Positions 7,754 through 15,069 are shown, counted from the first letter of the stretch. The stretch is DNA of 64,000 nt from Enterococcus plantarum (GCF_001730295.1 NZ_MIKA01000045.1:145339-209338), one strand, 5' to 3'. The notes: generated by a model from the letters alone, not told the origin. Numbers and translations: made by a program.

Positions 7754-8176
7754 ATGGTAAAAAAAATAACCGAGGTTTCCCGACTAAGAAAAAAGCAAAC
7801 AAAAATTATTAAACTATTGTTGCTTATATTTGTTCCCCTGATATTATTCTTATCCTTTGTTATCTGGAAAGAAAATAAATCAATTGATGTAGGCTATTCA
7901 CAAATTGAATCGGCTACGTTATCAGATGACAAAATGGTATCAGTGACCATTAAAGGGAACAGATTCTACAACTACAAAGGATATATGTCGGATTTCGACG
8001 ATCAAATAGGTGAGGTCCAGATAGAATTAATACAAGGACTAGGACTATTTAGTGGTAAAAAACAAAACATTGAAATACCTATAGACTTTGATATTAACTT
8101 GAGCAAGATAAAGAATGTTGTAATAGTTAATGACGATGGGGAAAAGGTGTTTAAAGTAAAAAAAGAAGAACACTAG
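7754..8176 (+). CDS. hypothetical membrane-anchored extracytoplasmic protein
   Basis: ATG 7754 is preferred because AGAGGA stands seven bases upstream. An in-frame TTG at 7712 has no ribosome site. The 140 residues start MVKKITEVSRLRKKQTK, very basic, then one membrane segment (about 19-38, IIKLLLLIFVPLILFLSFVIW). A beta-rich domain follows (about 45-135: DVGYSQIESATLSDDKMVSV and GEVQIELIQGLGLF). The basic start and single segment point to an outward-facing domain. No family is recognised. It pairs with the preceding gene. The stop codon lies inside the terminator hairpin. Confidence 0.7.
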   Translation: MVKKITEVSRLRKKQTKIIKLLLLIFVPLILFLSFVIWKENKSIDVGYSQIESATLSDDKMVSVTIKGNRFYNYKGYMSDFDDQIGEVQIELIQGLGLFSGKKQNIEIPIDFDINLSKIKNVVIVNDDGEKVFKVKKEEH

Positions 8177-8191
8177 ATGTTCTTCTTTTTC
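8157..8191 (+). terminator. terminator overlapping the end of the preceding gene
   Basis: AAAAAGAAGAACA and TGTTCTTCTTTTT form a 13-bp stem around CTAGA. The TAG stop codon of the upstream gene is in the loop. Confidence 0.9.
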
Positions 8192-8197
8192 TCTTGT

Positions 8198-8354
8198 TTA
8201 TTTACTTATTCGTTCATTTACTTTGATGTTTCCATCTACCATTTTATAACAGAATAAATACCTTGAAATTCTAAACTAGTGGCTCTTCTTTTATCTACCG
8301 TTGTAGAGGTATACTCTGTCTATTAGTATAAGGATTGTAGTCGTAGTAACTGTT
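8198..8354 (-). pseudogene. possible decayed gene fragment
   Basis: On the minus strand, short open pieces join across frames: NSYYDYNPYTNRQSIPLQ, then TVDKRRATSLEFQGIYSVIK, then MVDGNIKVNERISK ending near 8198. No start, ribosome site or family is seen. It is listed only because the pieces lie in order and read like protein. The rest of 8192-8496 shows nothing. Confidence 0.2.
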
Positions 8355-8496
8355 TCTATTAATAGCTTTTGTAGACGAAGGAACATTTGTTGCTAATCAG
8401 ATTCATTTTCAATAGCGTTTACTTTTTGAATGAATCCAAATAACTGTAAGAAAAGGTTCGAAGATAGATCGAGGAATCAAAAAGGAGTTGGAAAAA

Positions 8497-9324
8497 ATGA
8501 CAAATTTCAATAAAACAATGTTAGCTATTCCCTATATTAGAAGTAATTTTTTAGGAGATGAATTATCAGAAAAAATGCTGTATTCCCTAAATGTAAAAGA
8601 AGAAGCTGCCAATTTAACTAACAACATTAATGAAGCAAATGGTGGCATGTTTACAAGAGGAGTTGAGGTAAGGAGTTTATATTTTGAAACTATTTTGAAT
8701 AACTATTCCAAATATTTCGAGCAATTAGTGGTTTTAGGTATTGGACTAGATACTAAGTATGATAAGTTAGAATGCCTTGCCGACAAAGATAGTTATGGAA
8801 TTGATATTGCTAAAAAAGATATAGAATGGATTCATAGTCAATCGGGATATAAAACAAAGGTATCATTAATAGAAGGGGATATAAATCATATAGAAAATGT
8901 AATGGAAAAATTAAAGGCACAAGGCTTTGATACGACTAAAAGAACCTTTATTATTTGGGAGGGCGGAACATATTACTTAAATCCTTCACAAGTATTCAAA
9001 GTTCTAAGTTTTTTTCGAAATCAAATGAATTTAGTTGGTGTGACAGTTGATCTGATAAACAATGAAGTTATTGAAGATAGAGAACACCCAAATTTTAACA
9101 TGATTAATAAAGTGCTAGATATATTGAAAAACAGTGGGAACCAATGGAAAGGTTTCTTTGATAAACAAGAAATGACACACTTTCTTAAGGATAGTTTAAA
9201 GTATAGAGTATGTGAAATTTTAGAATATGAGAAAGTAGAACAAGAATTATATCCTAAACATACATGTGTTATGATGGAAAATTTAATGTACTTTGTTGTT
9301 GCAACGAATCTCAAAAAAAGATAG
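8497..9324 (+). CDS. LCM-family SAM-dependent methyltransferase
   Basis: ATG 8497 lies nine bases after AAAGGAG; a TTG at 8488 is too close to it. The 275-residue protein has the fold pattern of the leucine carboxyl methyltransferase family. A SAM-binding loop VVLGIGLDTKYDKLE sits at about 76-90, with an acidic residue at the next strand end (YGIDIAKKDIEW) and IIWEGGTYYLNPSQV at about 150. Family members methylate carboxyl groups of small molecules or polyketide-type substrates, or proteins in eukaryotes. The substrate here is unknown and no biosynthetic partners are beside it. It is monocistronic in an AT-rich region with gene debris on both sides, which suggests transfer. Confidence 0.75.
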   Translation: MTNFNKTMLAIPYIRSNFLGDELSEKMLYSLNVKEEAANLTNNINEANGGMFTRGVEVRSLYFETILNNYSKYFEQLVVLGIGLDTKYDKLECLADKDSYGIDIAKKDIEWIHSQSGYKTKVSLIEGDINHIENVMEKLKAQGFDTTKRTFIIWEGGTYYLNPSQVFKVLSFFRNQMNLVGVTVDLINNEVIEDREHPNFNMINKVLDILKNSGNQWKGFFDKQEMTHFLKDSLKYRVCEILEYEKVEQELYPKHTCVMMENLMYFVVATNLKKR

Positions 9325-9683
9325 AAAGATTAGGAGTGGAAAAGAACACAAAGAATGCTTGATAGTTACGAGAAGAAGGGATCTTAGAAGGAATTAACTA
9401 GTGTTGTTATTGAAAACTAAAATAAATGCTACTTATTTAAACTACTAAACTTTTGTTCAAGGTAGGACTTATAAAGCTTAGGATAATTACGATTTAGCTG
9501 GAAAAACGTTACAGACTTTTGTAAAAATAGAGTATAGTCAAATTTGAATCTACCTGTAGCTGAATCTAGTAGTTTTCAATGCTAATTTTGAATGTAAATC
9601 AATTTTAGACTACAATTGATGTAGGACTATTGTTTGATTTTAAAAGCACTAAAAGAGCTTAGGACATAAGTCCTAACGAAAAA
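9325..9683 (+). other. intergenic stretch with possible gene debris
   Basis: No intact gene is seen. One in-frame piece near 9455-9545 reads FVQGRTYKA, stop, DNYDLAGKTLQTFVKIEYSQ, stop, which suggests a decayed gene of unknown type. A short hairpin TTAGGACATAAGTCCTAA lies at 9658-9675, just ahead of the dispersed repeat. Confidence 0.25.
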
Positions 9684-9974
9684 TCTAGATGAGGCTGGGA
9701 CAGAAGCGTTTAATCTCGAGAACCACGTAGGTACTGTGCAACATCAACTCATACTTCGTTGTGTTTTACAGCAATAAGAAGGAATTCACGAAAATTGTTT
9801 CTCAAATTTTTGTGAATTTCAGCTTATTTCCGAAGCCTTCAAATCTTAGTGCTTTAGCACTTAGAATTTGATGTGATCGAAGCGAAGCGTAGTGATTGCT
9901 TCTGCTCCCGCCGTTTATTCGTATATGGGGTGTGAAACAAAAGTGATTTTACTTTTGTCCCACGCCCATCTAGA
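9684..9974. repeat. MITE-like dispersed stem-loop repeat, long copy
   Basis: The ends are inverted: TCTAGATGAGGCTGGGAC at the left and GTCCCACGCCCATCTAGA at the right. Inside are a first stem (GGGACAGAAGC paired with GCTTCTGCTCCC) and a second stem (ACAAAAGTGATTTTACTTTTGT). The same core occurs at 20028-20149 and, reversed and shortened, at 43201-43278. This copy has about 170 extra bases in the loop of the first stem. No transposase is present, so movement would need one in trans. Confidence 0.75.
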
Positions 9975-9993
9975 TTATTTTTTTGTACAAAAA

Positions 9994-10051
9994 TAAGAAC
10001 ACCTTTGCTAAATTAAAGTAACGACACAAATAAACTAGCGAAGTGTTCTTA
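9994..10051. repeat. inverted repeat, possible insertion-sequence end relic
   Basis: TAAGAACACCTTTGCTA and TAGCGAAGTGTTCTTA are nearly exact inverted copies around a 25-base loop. It could be an IS terminus, a bidirectional terminator or a structured RNA. No transposase piece is next to it. Confidence 0.35.
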
Positions 10052-10215
10052 GGTTTAAAAATTATACCACAAAATCAAGTCATTCTTCCCTAAAGAAGGT
10101 AAAAGAGATAGAAGTTAACTTTAATGATATGCAACCTAATAAATCAAACGATGATATACATAATATTATTACTGAGAATTGGTGCCGTAACTATCCCAAA
10201 AAGGATCAAGAATAA
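10051..10215 (+). pseudogene. 5'-truncated gene tail
   Basis: The frame is open from the inverted repeat to TAA 10213 without any start codon or ribosome site near its beginning. The end reads NDMQPNKSNDDIHNIITENW and CRNYPKKDQE. It looks like the tail of a gene cut off by the event that placed the inverted repeat. No family is recognised. Confidence 0.35.
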
Positions 10216-10235
10216 AACATTTTAAGGAGAGCAAC

Positions 10236-10460
10236 ATGAGAATATTTCGAAACTATTATAAGCTTATTAACAATTTTTATAATGAAAGTTCAAATTTTAT
10301 TAAGTTATCAATACTTACTGCTACTTTTATAACATCATTGCTAATCAAAGAAATGCTATTTGAAAATATTGATGGAATATTCGGTTATATTCTAGGATTG
10401 ACGTCATTCTTGATACTATTTTCTTTATATTCATATTTGTTTTATAAAATTAATCATTAG
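10236..10460 (+). CDS. small two-segment membrane protein
   Basis: ATG 10236 follows AAGGAGAGC by about six bases. The 74-residue product has two hydrophobic stretches (about 23-38, KLSILTATFITSLLIK, and 47-68, GIFGYILGLTSFLILFSLYS), consistent with a small hairpin membrane protein. It begins 20 bases after the truncated tail upstream. Small proteins of this shape act as immunity proteins, holin-like proteins or transporter subunits; nothing in the sequence decides. No family is recognised. Confidence 0.6.
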   Translation: MRIFRNYYKLINNFYNESSNFIKLSILTATFITSLLIKEMLFENIDGIFGYILGLTSFLILFSLYSYLFYKINH

Positions 10461-10681
10461 CTCTTTATAAAAACAAGGTAGTCTGTATCAAAACGATTGG
10501 TATAGGGAACCTCAATAATACATAAAATGTTGCTATGACAGTTACCAAATGGCTAAATTCATTATAAAATCCATCTTAATACATACTATTTAAATTACAA
10601 TGAGATTTTTATAATATTCTAAAATATAAATATTGAATTTGTTAATATACTATTATTAATAAGTATTGGAGAGATAATTTT

Positions 10682-11350
10682 ATGAAAAAGAGAAACTTTA
10701 TTCTTTGTATTTTGATTTTTTTATTTGTTTTTACGGGAACTAAAGACGCATTTGCAGATACAGTAAATGGAGAGATATGTGATTCAAATGGAAATCCTCT
10801 AATTTACGGAAAAGAGTACTATGTTTGGCATATAGGAGATACGAATATAAAAAGAGGTGGATTAACCTTTGAACCTCATCTTAGTTATGATAATTTACTT
10901 TTTTCTAATAATTCTAGTGCAGTCGGAACAGCTCAAGTAATAACGGGAAAACCTAACGGAGAAATAGTACGCGAAGGAGACACTGTTAAAGTAAAGTCAA
11001 CGAACGGTAACTGGGGAAACGAACGTGAGTGGGCATCTAGGAACTACTTTACGGGGGGCATATATAATGATATGATTTTAAAACAATCTGGAGATAATTT
11101 GTTTATTGCAGGGAATAATGTAGATGGAAAAGGTCAAATTGGATTTGGTAAGTATGAAGCGGATGTTTATTATGGAAATATAGCGGTATATAGCACAAAT
11201 TTAATAGCTAGAACAGGTAAACAAAATAAACTATGGTTATACATGAATAGAAGTCAATTGTTAGGTAATAAAATTCCTACAGATCCTGCTGGCTTAAATT
11301 TTGTATATAGAACTACAAGAAAAAATTTAGAGTTTAGACCTGTAAATTAA
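10682..11350 (+). CDS. secreted protein with a Kunitz-STI-like N-terminal signature
   Basis: ATG 10682 starts a 222-residue protein with a signal peptide (MKKRNFILCILIFLFVFTG...DAFA|D). The mature part opens with GEICDSNGNPLIYGKEYYVW. The piece I-C-D-S-N-G-N-P-L-x5-Y-Y-V fits the N-terminal signature of soybean-trypsin-inhibitor-type (Kunitz) beta-trefoil proteins, as I remember it: hydrophobic-x-D-x2-G-x2-hydrophobic-x5-Y-x-hydrophobic. The rest is rich in short beta strands and glycine turns and has no cysteine pairs, which also fits a beta-trefoil. It has no wall anchor, so it should be released. It could be a protease inhibitor, a lectin-like toxin component or something new. The fold is suggested, not proven. 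It is monocistronic and ends before a strong terminator at 11502. Confidence 0.65.
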   Translation: MKKRNFILCILIFLFVFTGTKDAFADTVNGEICDSNGNPLIYGKEYYVWHIGDTNIKRGGLTFEPHLSYDNLLFSNNSSAVGTAQVITGKPNGEIVREGDTVKVKSTNGNWGNEREWASRNYFTGGIYNDMILKQSGDNLFIAGNNVDGKGQIGFGKYEADVYYGNIAVYSTNLIARTGKQNKLWLYMNRSQLLGNKIPTDPAGLNFVYRTTRKNLEFRPVN

Positions 11351-11501
11351 CAGTATTCATTTTTTATTTAGCAATCAAAGAGCGGAAGAGAGAGCTATTT
11401 TATAAGTGGTACAACTTTTGTGAAAAACGATTAGTAGCAGCATACATGAGATCCAAAAGGAAAGAAAATAGTTCTTGATTAAAGGTAAAAGCAGTTCACC
11501 T

Positions 11502-11549
11502 AAAACCTTATATGATGTAGGATATATTTATACATCATATAAGGTTTTT
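11502..11549. terminator. strong bidirectional terminator
   Basis: AAAACCTTATATGATGTA and TACATCATATAAGGTTTT make an 18-bp stem with T runs on both strands. Confidence 0.9.
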
Positions 11550-11675
11550 GAATTTGGAGTGATTATTTAAAGTTAAAAGCGAGAGTATTATGCCGTTTCC
11601 TGAAGCAAGCGAAAGCCTGTCAGGACTAATTAGAGGATGAGTTACATAAACAACATAGTTATACAATGGAAAGTC

Positions 11676-11708
11676 AAAAAGGAGTTGGCAATCAAACCAG
11701 CTCTTTTT
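11676..11708. terminator. intrinsic terminator
   Basis: AAAAAGGAGTTGG and CCAGCTCTTTTT pair with one mismatch around CAATCAAA. It lies after the convergent end of the K+ channel gene. Confidence 0.65.
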
Positions 11709-11759
11709 GTGTAAATTCGAAGCAAATAGCCATAGACTATTTTGCTCAATAATTTTGAA

Positions 11760-12104
11760 CTAATGAGTATCTTTTCGCTTACTAATTTTTCTCGCTTTTT
11801 CTGCAGATGCTAATTTTGATATAAACAACGAAATAATTCCTAGACCAACCGTGACATAAAGCATTGTAAAGGCTTTTCCTATCGCAGTTACAGGATACAT
11901 GTCCCCATAGCCGATGGTTGTCAAAGTAATAAAACTTAAATATAGCGCATCAAATAATGACAGTGACTCTGCCCAACTATAAAAGATTGTGCCAGATATT
12001 AATGTCAAGAAAGTCAAGGCAAATAACGCTCTGAACTCATCATCATCTACGAGTTTAAAAAAGTCCTTAAAAAGTCTTTTAATAATAAAATAAAGAGAAA
12101 TCAT
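11760..12104 (-). CDS. two-segment potassium channel
   Basis: The 114-residue protein starts at ATG 12104 with GAGGAGA upstream. It has a first membrane helix (about 26-45), a pore loop with the K+ selectivity filter TTIGYGD (about 62-68), and a second helix (about 76-96), then a short basic tail. This is the minimal KcsA-like layout; four copies form one pore. There is no cytoplasmic RCK or cyclic-nucleotide domain, so gating must come from voltage, pH or lipid. It stands alone, transcribed against its neighbours. Confidence 0.9.
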   Translation of the reverse strand: MISLYFIIKRLFKDFFKLVDDDEFRALFALTFLTLISGTIFYSWAESLSLFDALYLSFITLTTIGYGDMYPVTAIGKAFTMLYVTVGLGIISLFISKLASAEKARKISKRKDTH

Positions 12105-12466
12105 TTATTTTCTCCTCTCCTCAATAATCATTTAACACCTAAGATTGAGTATAGTCTTTATTCATAAAAATAATCAAGAATTTTTTATCTTTCGCATATT
12201 TTTATTGGAACTACAGAAGATGATTTTGCTTGTATGTGAGAAGAAATTTGGGTTGGTTCTTTGTAATGAAAGAACGAGAAGACTCCGTTTAGACAGTTGA
12301 TTGACACGGTGTATAATTTGTTTTAAGGATGATAGACGTAGCAAATACTTGGTATATTGACTCTGATTACTTATTTTATTAGAGTGATACTGTTATAATG
12401 ATTGTAGTCTACATGTGATAGAAGTATAAATTTACTAAATAATGAAACGAAGATAATTTTTGTAGA
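12105..12466 (+). promoter_or_regulatory. divergent intergenic region with an extended -10 promoter
   Basis: TGTTATAAT (12391-12399) is an extended -10 element; TTATTT 17 bases before TATAAT is a weak -35. It faces the gene starting at 12467. The rest carries the upstream region of the K+ channel gene on the other strand. No other feature is seen. Confidence 0.45.
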
Positions 12467-12700
12467 ATGTTCAATTCCGCTCTAAATATTTTTGAATTAG
12501 ATGTATCGAATCAAGAAAAAGCCAAACGGATATTGGCAAAATCGCAAGTATTTGGTGGTATGGGCTCATGGAATGATTCTCCAGGTTACAAGGCTTACAA
12601 ATTAGGGATAAAAAAGGAATACGAAAAAGTTACAGAAGAGCTGTTTAATCAGCAATCTATTCTTCATAAAAAGATTAATGGTGCCAAAAATGATCAGTAG
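12467..12700 (+). CDS. small hypothetical protein with an FGGMGSWND motif, possibly 5'-truncated
   Basis: The 77-residue frame from ATG 12467 has no ribosome site, and it is open only seven codons further upstream, so the true N-terminus may be lost. The centre reads EKAKRILAKSQVFGGMGSWN. I associate the FGGMGS(F/W)ND pattern with small immunity-like proteins (DUF6966-type), but from memory and with low certainty. The rest is a charged helix. A short open piece right after it (to 12771, ending WNPSKALEKREKENPQI) is in another frame and may be part of the same broken locus. Confidence 0.4.
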   Translation: MFNSALNIFELDVSNQEKAKRILAKSQVFGGMGSWNDSPGYKAYKLGIKKEYEKVTEELFNQQSILHKKINGAKNDQ

Positions 12701-12793
12701 GAGGAGAAGCCAGCTCGTGGAATCCATCTAAAGCTTTAGAAAAACGTGAAAAAGAAAATCCCCAAATATAAGGCAGTCACCGAAGAATGAGAA

Positions 12794-12907
12794 AAGATTG
12801 ATTCTATAGCTATAGGTATTTGCTTAGGTGTAGTACTTGGTGTAATGTTCGTTGATTTCGTAAAAAATATGGTGAACTTGCTTGTGAAAAAAAAGACCTA
12901 CCTTTAG
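12794..12907 (+). pseudogene. glycine-zipper membrane peptide gene remnant, copy 1
   Basis: The open piece KIDSIAIGICLGVVLGVMFV continues DFVKNMVNLLVKKKTYL and ends at TAG 12905. A stop codon lies two codons before it and there is no start codon. The alternating glycines in a hydrophobic helix are typical of small glycine-zipper membrane proteins. A second broken copy is at 14228. Confidence 0.45.
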
Positions 12908-12940
12908 GTGAAGGTAGGAAAAGGAGTTGAAAAATGAAAA

Positions 12941-13092
12941 AGTGTTTTGTTAGGGTGTTTGTTTGGTATAAGCAAATAGTACCTTAGATTAATGAATAAA
13001 ATATGAATAAAAATCATCATTTTCATTATTAATTTAGAGCGTGTCTATAATTGGAAAAGAAAAATGTAGACAAACTAACATTCATGGCTAGA
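12941..13092 (+). other. intergenic stretch with a 17-codon ORF
   Basis: A good ribosome site (AAAAGGAGTTG) precedes a start giving MKKCFVRVFVWYKQIVP and a stop. It is too short to judge; it may be the beginning of a deleted gene. Nothing else is seen up to the minus-strand peptide gene. Confidence 0.2.
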
Positions 13093-13176
13093 CTAATAAA
13101 CATGAGAGTGTTTACGGTATTGTTTAACCATAATTGGAATAGCGATAGCAGCAAGTATAACGAATGTTTTTTTCAT
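13093..13176 (-). CDS. 27-residue single-pass membrane peptide
   Basis: The minus strand has ATG 13176 behind AGAAAGGA (spacing about seven) and TAG at 13093. The product is MKKTFVILAAIAIPIMVKQY followed by RKHSHVY: two lysines, one hydrophobic helix and a basic histidine-containing tail. It lies just downstream of the tRNA-like element on the same strand. It may be a membrane micropeptide or the remnant of a signal-peptide gene. Function unknown. Confidence 0.45.
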   Translation of the reverse strand: MKKTFVILAAIAIPIMVKQYRKHSHVY

Positions 13177-13225
13177 AAAATCATTCCTTTCTAAAGTATT
13201 TATTTTATTTCAAGTGCCAAAGCAC

Positions 13226-13308
13226 AACGTGGACGGTAGGATTCGAACCTACACCTCGATGATAGAGAACAAACAACCGTTTAGACTCTAGGAGTTAAAC
13301 ACCACGTT
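13226..13308 (-). tRNA. tRNA-like element, non-canonical or decayed
   Basis: On the minus strand a 7-bp acceptor-like stem AACGTGG/CCACGTT closes an 83-base element. It holds a clear T-arm (GTAGG-TTCGAAT-CCTAC) and a possible D-stem TTTA/TAAA. Departures from a normal tRNA are clear: three bases (CGT) separate the T-stem from the acceptor strand, the D-loop lacks GG, and no 5-bp anticodon stem is found (best CTC-TATCATC-GAG). GTGCTTTGGCAC, a small hairpin, follows at the 3' side. It is a tRNA pseudogene or a tRNA-like RNA; no amino acid is assigned. Confidence 0.45.
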
Positions 13309-13618
13309 CACCCACATGAATTAAGATTAAGGAAAGAGGTAAATGAGCCTCTTTCACTCAAAAGTTTGGGACAAGTTTCTTACTTTCTTTGTAGAACATA
13401 TAAACGAATCTGAGGTATCTAATTGTTTCAAAAGCAATGATCATCTCCTTTGTTTATCTATATACAGAATACCGTTTAAACCTTAAATCAAGCCTAAAAA
13501 AGTAAGAAGTAAGTATGAAGAATGATTAACTAAGTGATAAGAATCGTAGCTCCTAAAATAGACTAATAATAGAAGTAAAGAAATGTAAAATTTAAAATGA
13601 AGGATAGGTGTAAAGAGT
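13309..13618. other. intergenic stretch with a hairpin
   Basis: GAAAGAGG-n8-CCTCTTTC (about 13333-13358) is a hairpin without a good T run. A possible minus-strand 27-28-codon ORF near 13365-13450 sits next to AAAGGAG but with unsuitable spacing for its ATG. No convincing gene is seen. Confidence 0.25.
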
Positions 13619-14197
13619 ATGAAAACATTGTATTTAATGAGACACGGACAAACACTATTTAATGTGCTGGGTAAAATTCAAGGAGCATGTGATTCACCTT
13701 TAACTGAAAAAGGAATAGAGCAAGCTCAGATTGCTAGGGACTATTTTATAGCTCATGGTATAACGTTTGATTATGCATATTCATCTACACAGGAAAGAGC
13801 CGTTGATACCGCAGAAATTGTATGTGACTATAAAAGTATTATACGATTAAAAGGTGTCAAAGAATGGAACTTCGGTTTGTTTGAGAGTGAAAGCGAACAA
13901 TTAAATCCAAAAATTAAAGCAGGAGAGACCTCGTATGGAGATTTTTTTGTAGATTACGGTGGAGAATCCAGTGAACAAGTACAAAAGAGAATGAATACCG
14001 CTCTTATCGAGGTGATGGAAAAAGAAGGCCATCAAAATGTTTTATGTGTTAGTCACGGTGGTTCTATGTATCGATTTATTCAGAAATGGTTATCTCAAGA
14101 TCAGATTAAAACAATTCAATTTACCAACTGTTGTATTTTAAAATTTGAGTATTCAGATGGACTATTTGAATTTAAAGAATCAATCAGTCAAGATTAG
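13619..14197 (+). CDS. histidine phosphatase (phosphoglycerate-mutase-like) family protein
   Basis: The 192-residue protein starts at ATG 13619 with AGGTG and AGAG-type sequence upstream. The phosphate-accepting histidine is in LMRHGQT (about 6-12) and the second catalytic histidine in CVSHGG (about 145). The arginine in SSTQERAVDTA and the acid in EWNFGLFE fit the branch 1 layout. These enzymes remove phosphate from sugars, nucleotides, vitamin precursors or proteins. The substrate cannot be told. It is probably cytoplasmic and monocistronic, and intact inside a region rich in broken genes. Confidence 0.85.
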   Translation: MKTLYLMRHGQTLFNVLGKIQGACDSPLTEKGIEQAQIARDYFIAHGITFDYAYSSTQERAVDTAEIVCDYKSIIRLKGVKEWNFGLFESESEQLNPKIKAGETSYGDFFVDYGGESSEQVQKRMNTALIEVMEKEGHQNVLCVSHGGSMYRFIQKWLSQDQIKTIQFTNCCILKFEYSDGLFEFKESISQD

Positions 14198-14227
14198 TAG
14201 AATAGTGTAACAGGATTGGTTAGGAGA

Positions 14228-14320
14228 AAAAAAGATTCTATAACTATGAGAATTTGTTTAGGTGTAATTTTTGATAACTTTGGTTTAGGAATAGCATTAG
14301 GTGCTATTGCCTTAGTTTAA
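14228..14320 (+). pseudogene. glycine-zipper membrane peptide gene remnant, copy 2
   Basis: The frame reads KDSITMRICLGVIFDNFGLG and then IALGAIALV before TAA 14318. It resembles copy 1 at 12794 (DSIAIGICLGVVLG) but lacks several residues in the middle, and has no start with a ribosome site. The two remnants suggest an old duplication. The rest of 14198-14532 shows only an eight-codon ORF (MELFGMIE) behind AAGGAGAG. Confidence 0.4.
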
Positions 14321-14532
14321 GCATTTAAAACGTTCTAAGGAGAGTAATAGATGGAGTTGTTTGGTATGATTGAATAAGACAATGCAATAGCGAAAAATAT
14401 GAACAAAGAAAGTCATTTATATCGTTGATTTATTAAGTACTTTAAATAAGAATTGTTCGGGAGAGTCGCCGTTTTGGGTGATAGGCTTTGGACAGTTCAG
14501 TCTTGACTAGCTTAACATAAGGAGTAAAAGAT

Positions 14533-14922
14533 ATGAGTATCCAATTTCAGTTGGACACAGGGGATAGAATATATCGTAATGAAGATATTACAGCAAAACT
14601 TATAAAAGATTGTTTAGATAAGGTAGACAAGAATGAAGTAGAATTTTTAGTGTTGAAGCCTAATAGAGCAATTAAAGATAGTTTATTCATACAAATAATA
14701 AGTCATTTTGTAGTGGAAATTCGTTTTGAAAATCGGGAGAAGGATTTTATTCATTATTCTTATATTACTGATAATCAAGAAGAGGTTTTGAACATACTTA
14801 TTGATTATTGGAAAGTAAATAAAATTCCTGATATGAAAAATTGGAAAGATATATCTGATTCATTTAAACTTAATTTTTTATCTCGATTATTCAATAAATT
14901 AAAAGGATTTAATAATGACTAG
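14533..14922 (+). CDS. hypothetical cytoplasmic protein
   Basis: ATG 14533 lies behind AAGGAG with good spacing. The 129-residue product has no signal peptide or membrane segment. It alternates beta strands and helices: MSIQFQLDTGDRIYRNEDIT, then LIKDCLDKV, EFLVLKPNRAI, FVVEIRF, DFIHYSYIT and a C-terminal helix. Size, acidity and setting among gene debris resemble orphan immunity proteins of toxin loci, but no toxin gene is seen and no family is recognised. Confidence 0.55.
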   Translation: MSIQFQLDTGDRIYRNEDITAKLIKDCLDKVDKNEVEFLVLKPNRAIKDSLFIQIISHFVVEIRFENREKDFIHYSYITDNQEEVLNILIDYWKVNKIPDMKNWKDISDSFKLNFLSRLFNKLKGFNND

Positions 14923-15069
14923 TGGCATGGAAAAAGAGTTTTAAGCTGTAAATGGATTGGTAGTTAGACTGCTTCCTTCACTGACTACGACGTATAAGAA
15001 AAGCATTATTCACGTCAAAGGCCCTTTGAAAAATAGTGGAATTTGAACGGAAATAAATGGACTCCTTGC

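Larger units (their letters stand above)
11351..11759. other. intergenic region with two hairpins and short ORF debris
   Basis: One piece (about 11381-11478) reads RKRELFYKWYNFCEKRLVAA followed by YMRSKRKENSS and a stop, without a start. Another, from ATG near 11592, gives MPFPEASESLSGLIRG. Neither has a ribosome site. The two terminators here are listed separately. Confidence 0.3.

Noticed and set aside
9684..10060. Complete insertion sequence
   Set aside because: Inverted repeats are present but no transposase gene or fragment lies between or beside them.
13226..13308. Ordinary functional tRNA
   Set aside because: The T-arm and closing stem are good, but the 3-base insert, the D-loop and the missing anticodon arm do not allow a normal tRNA.
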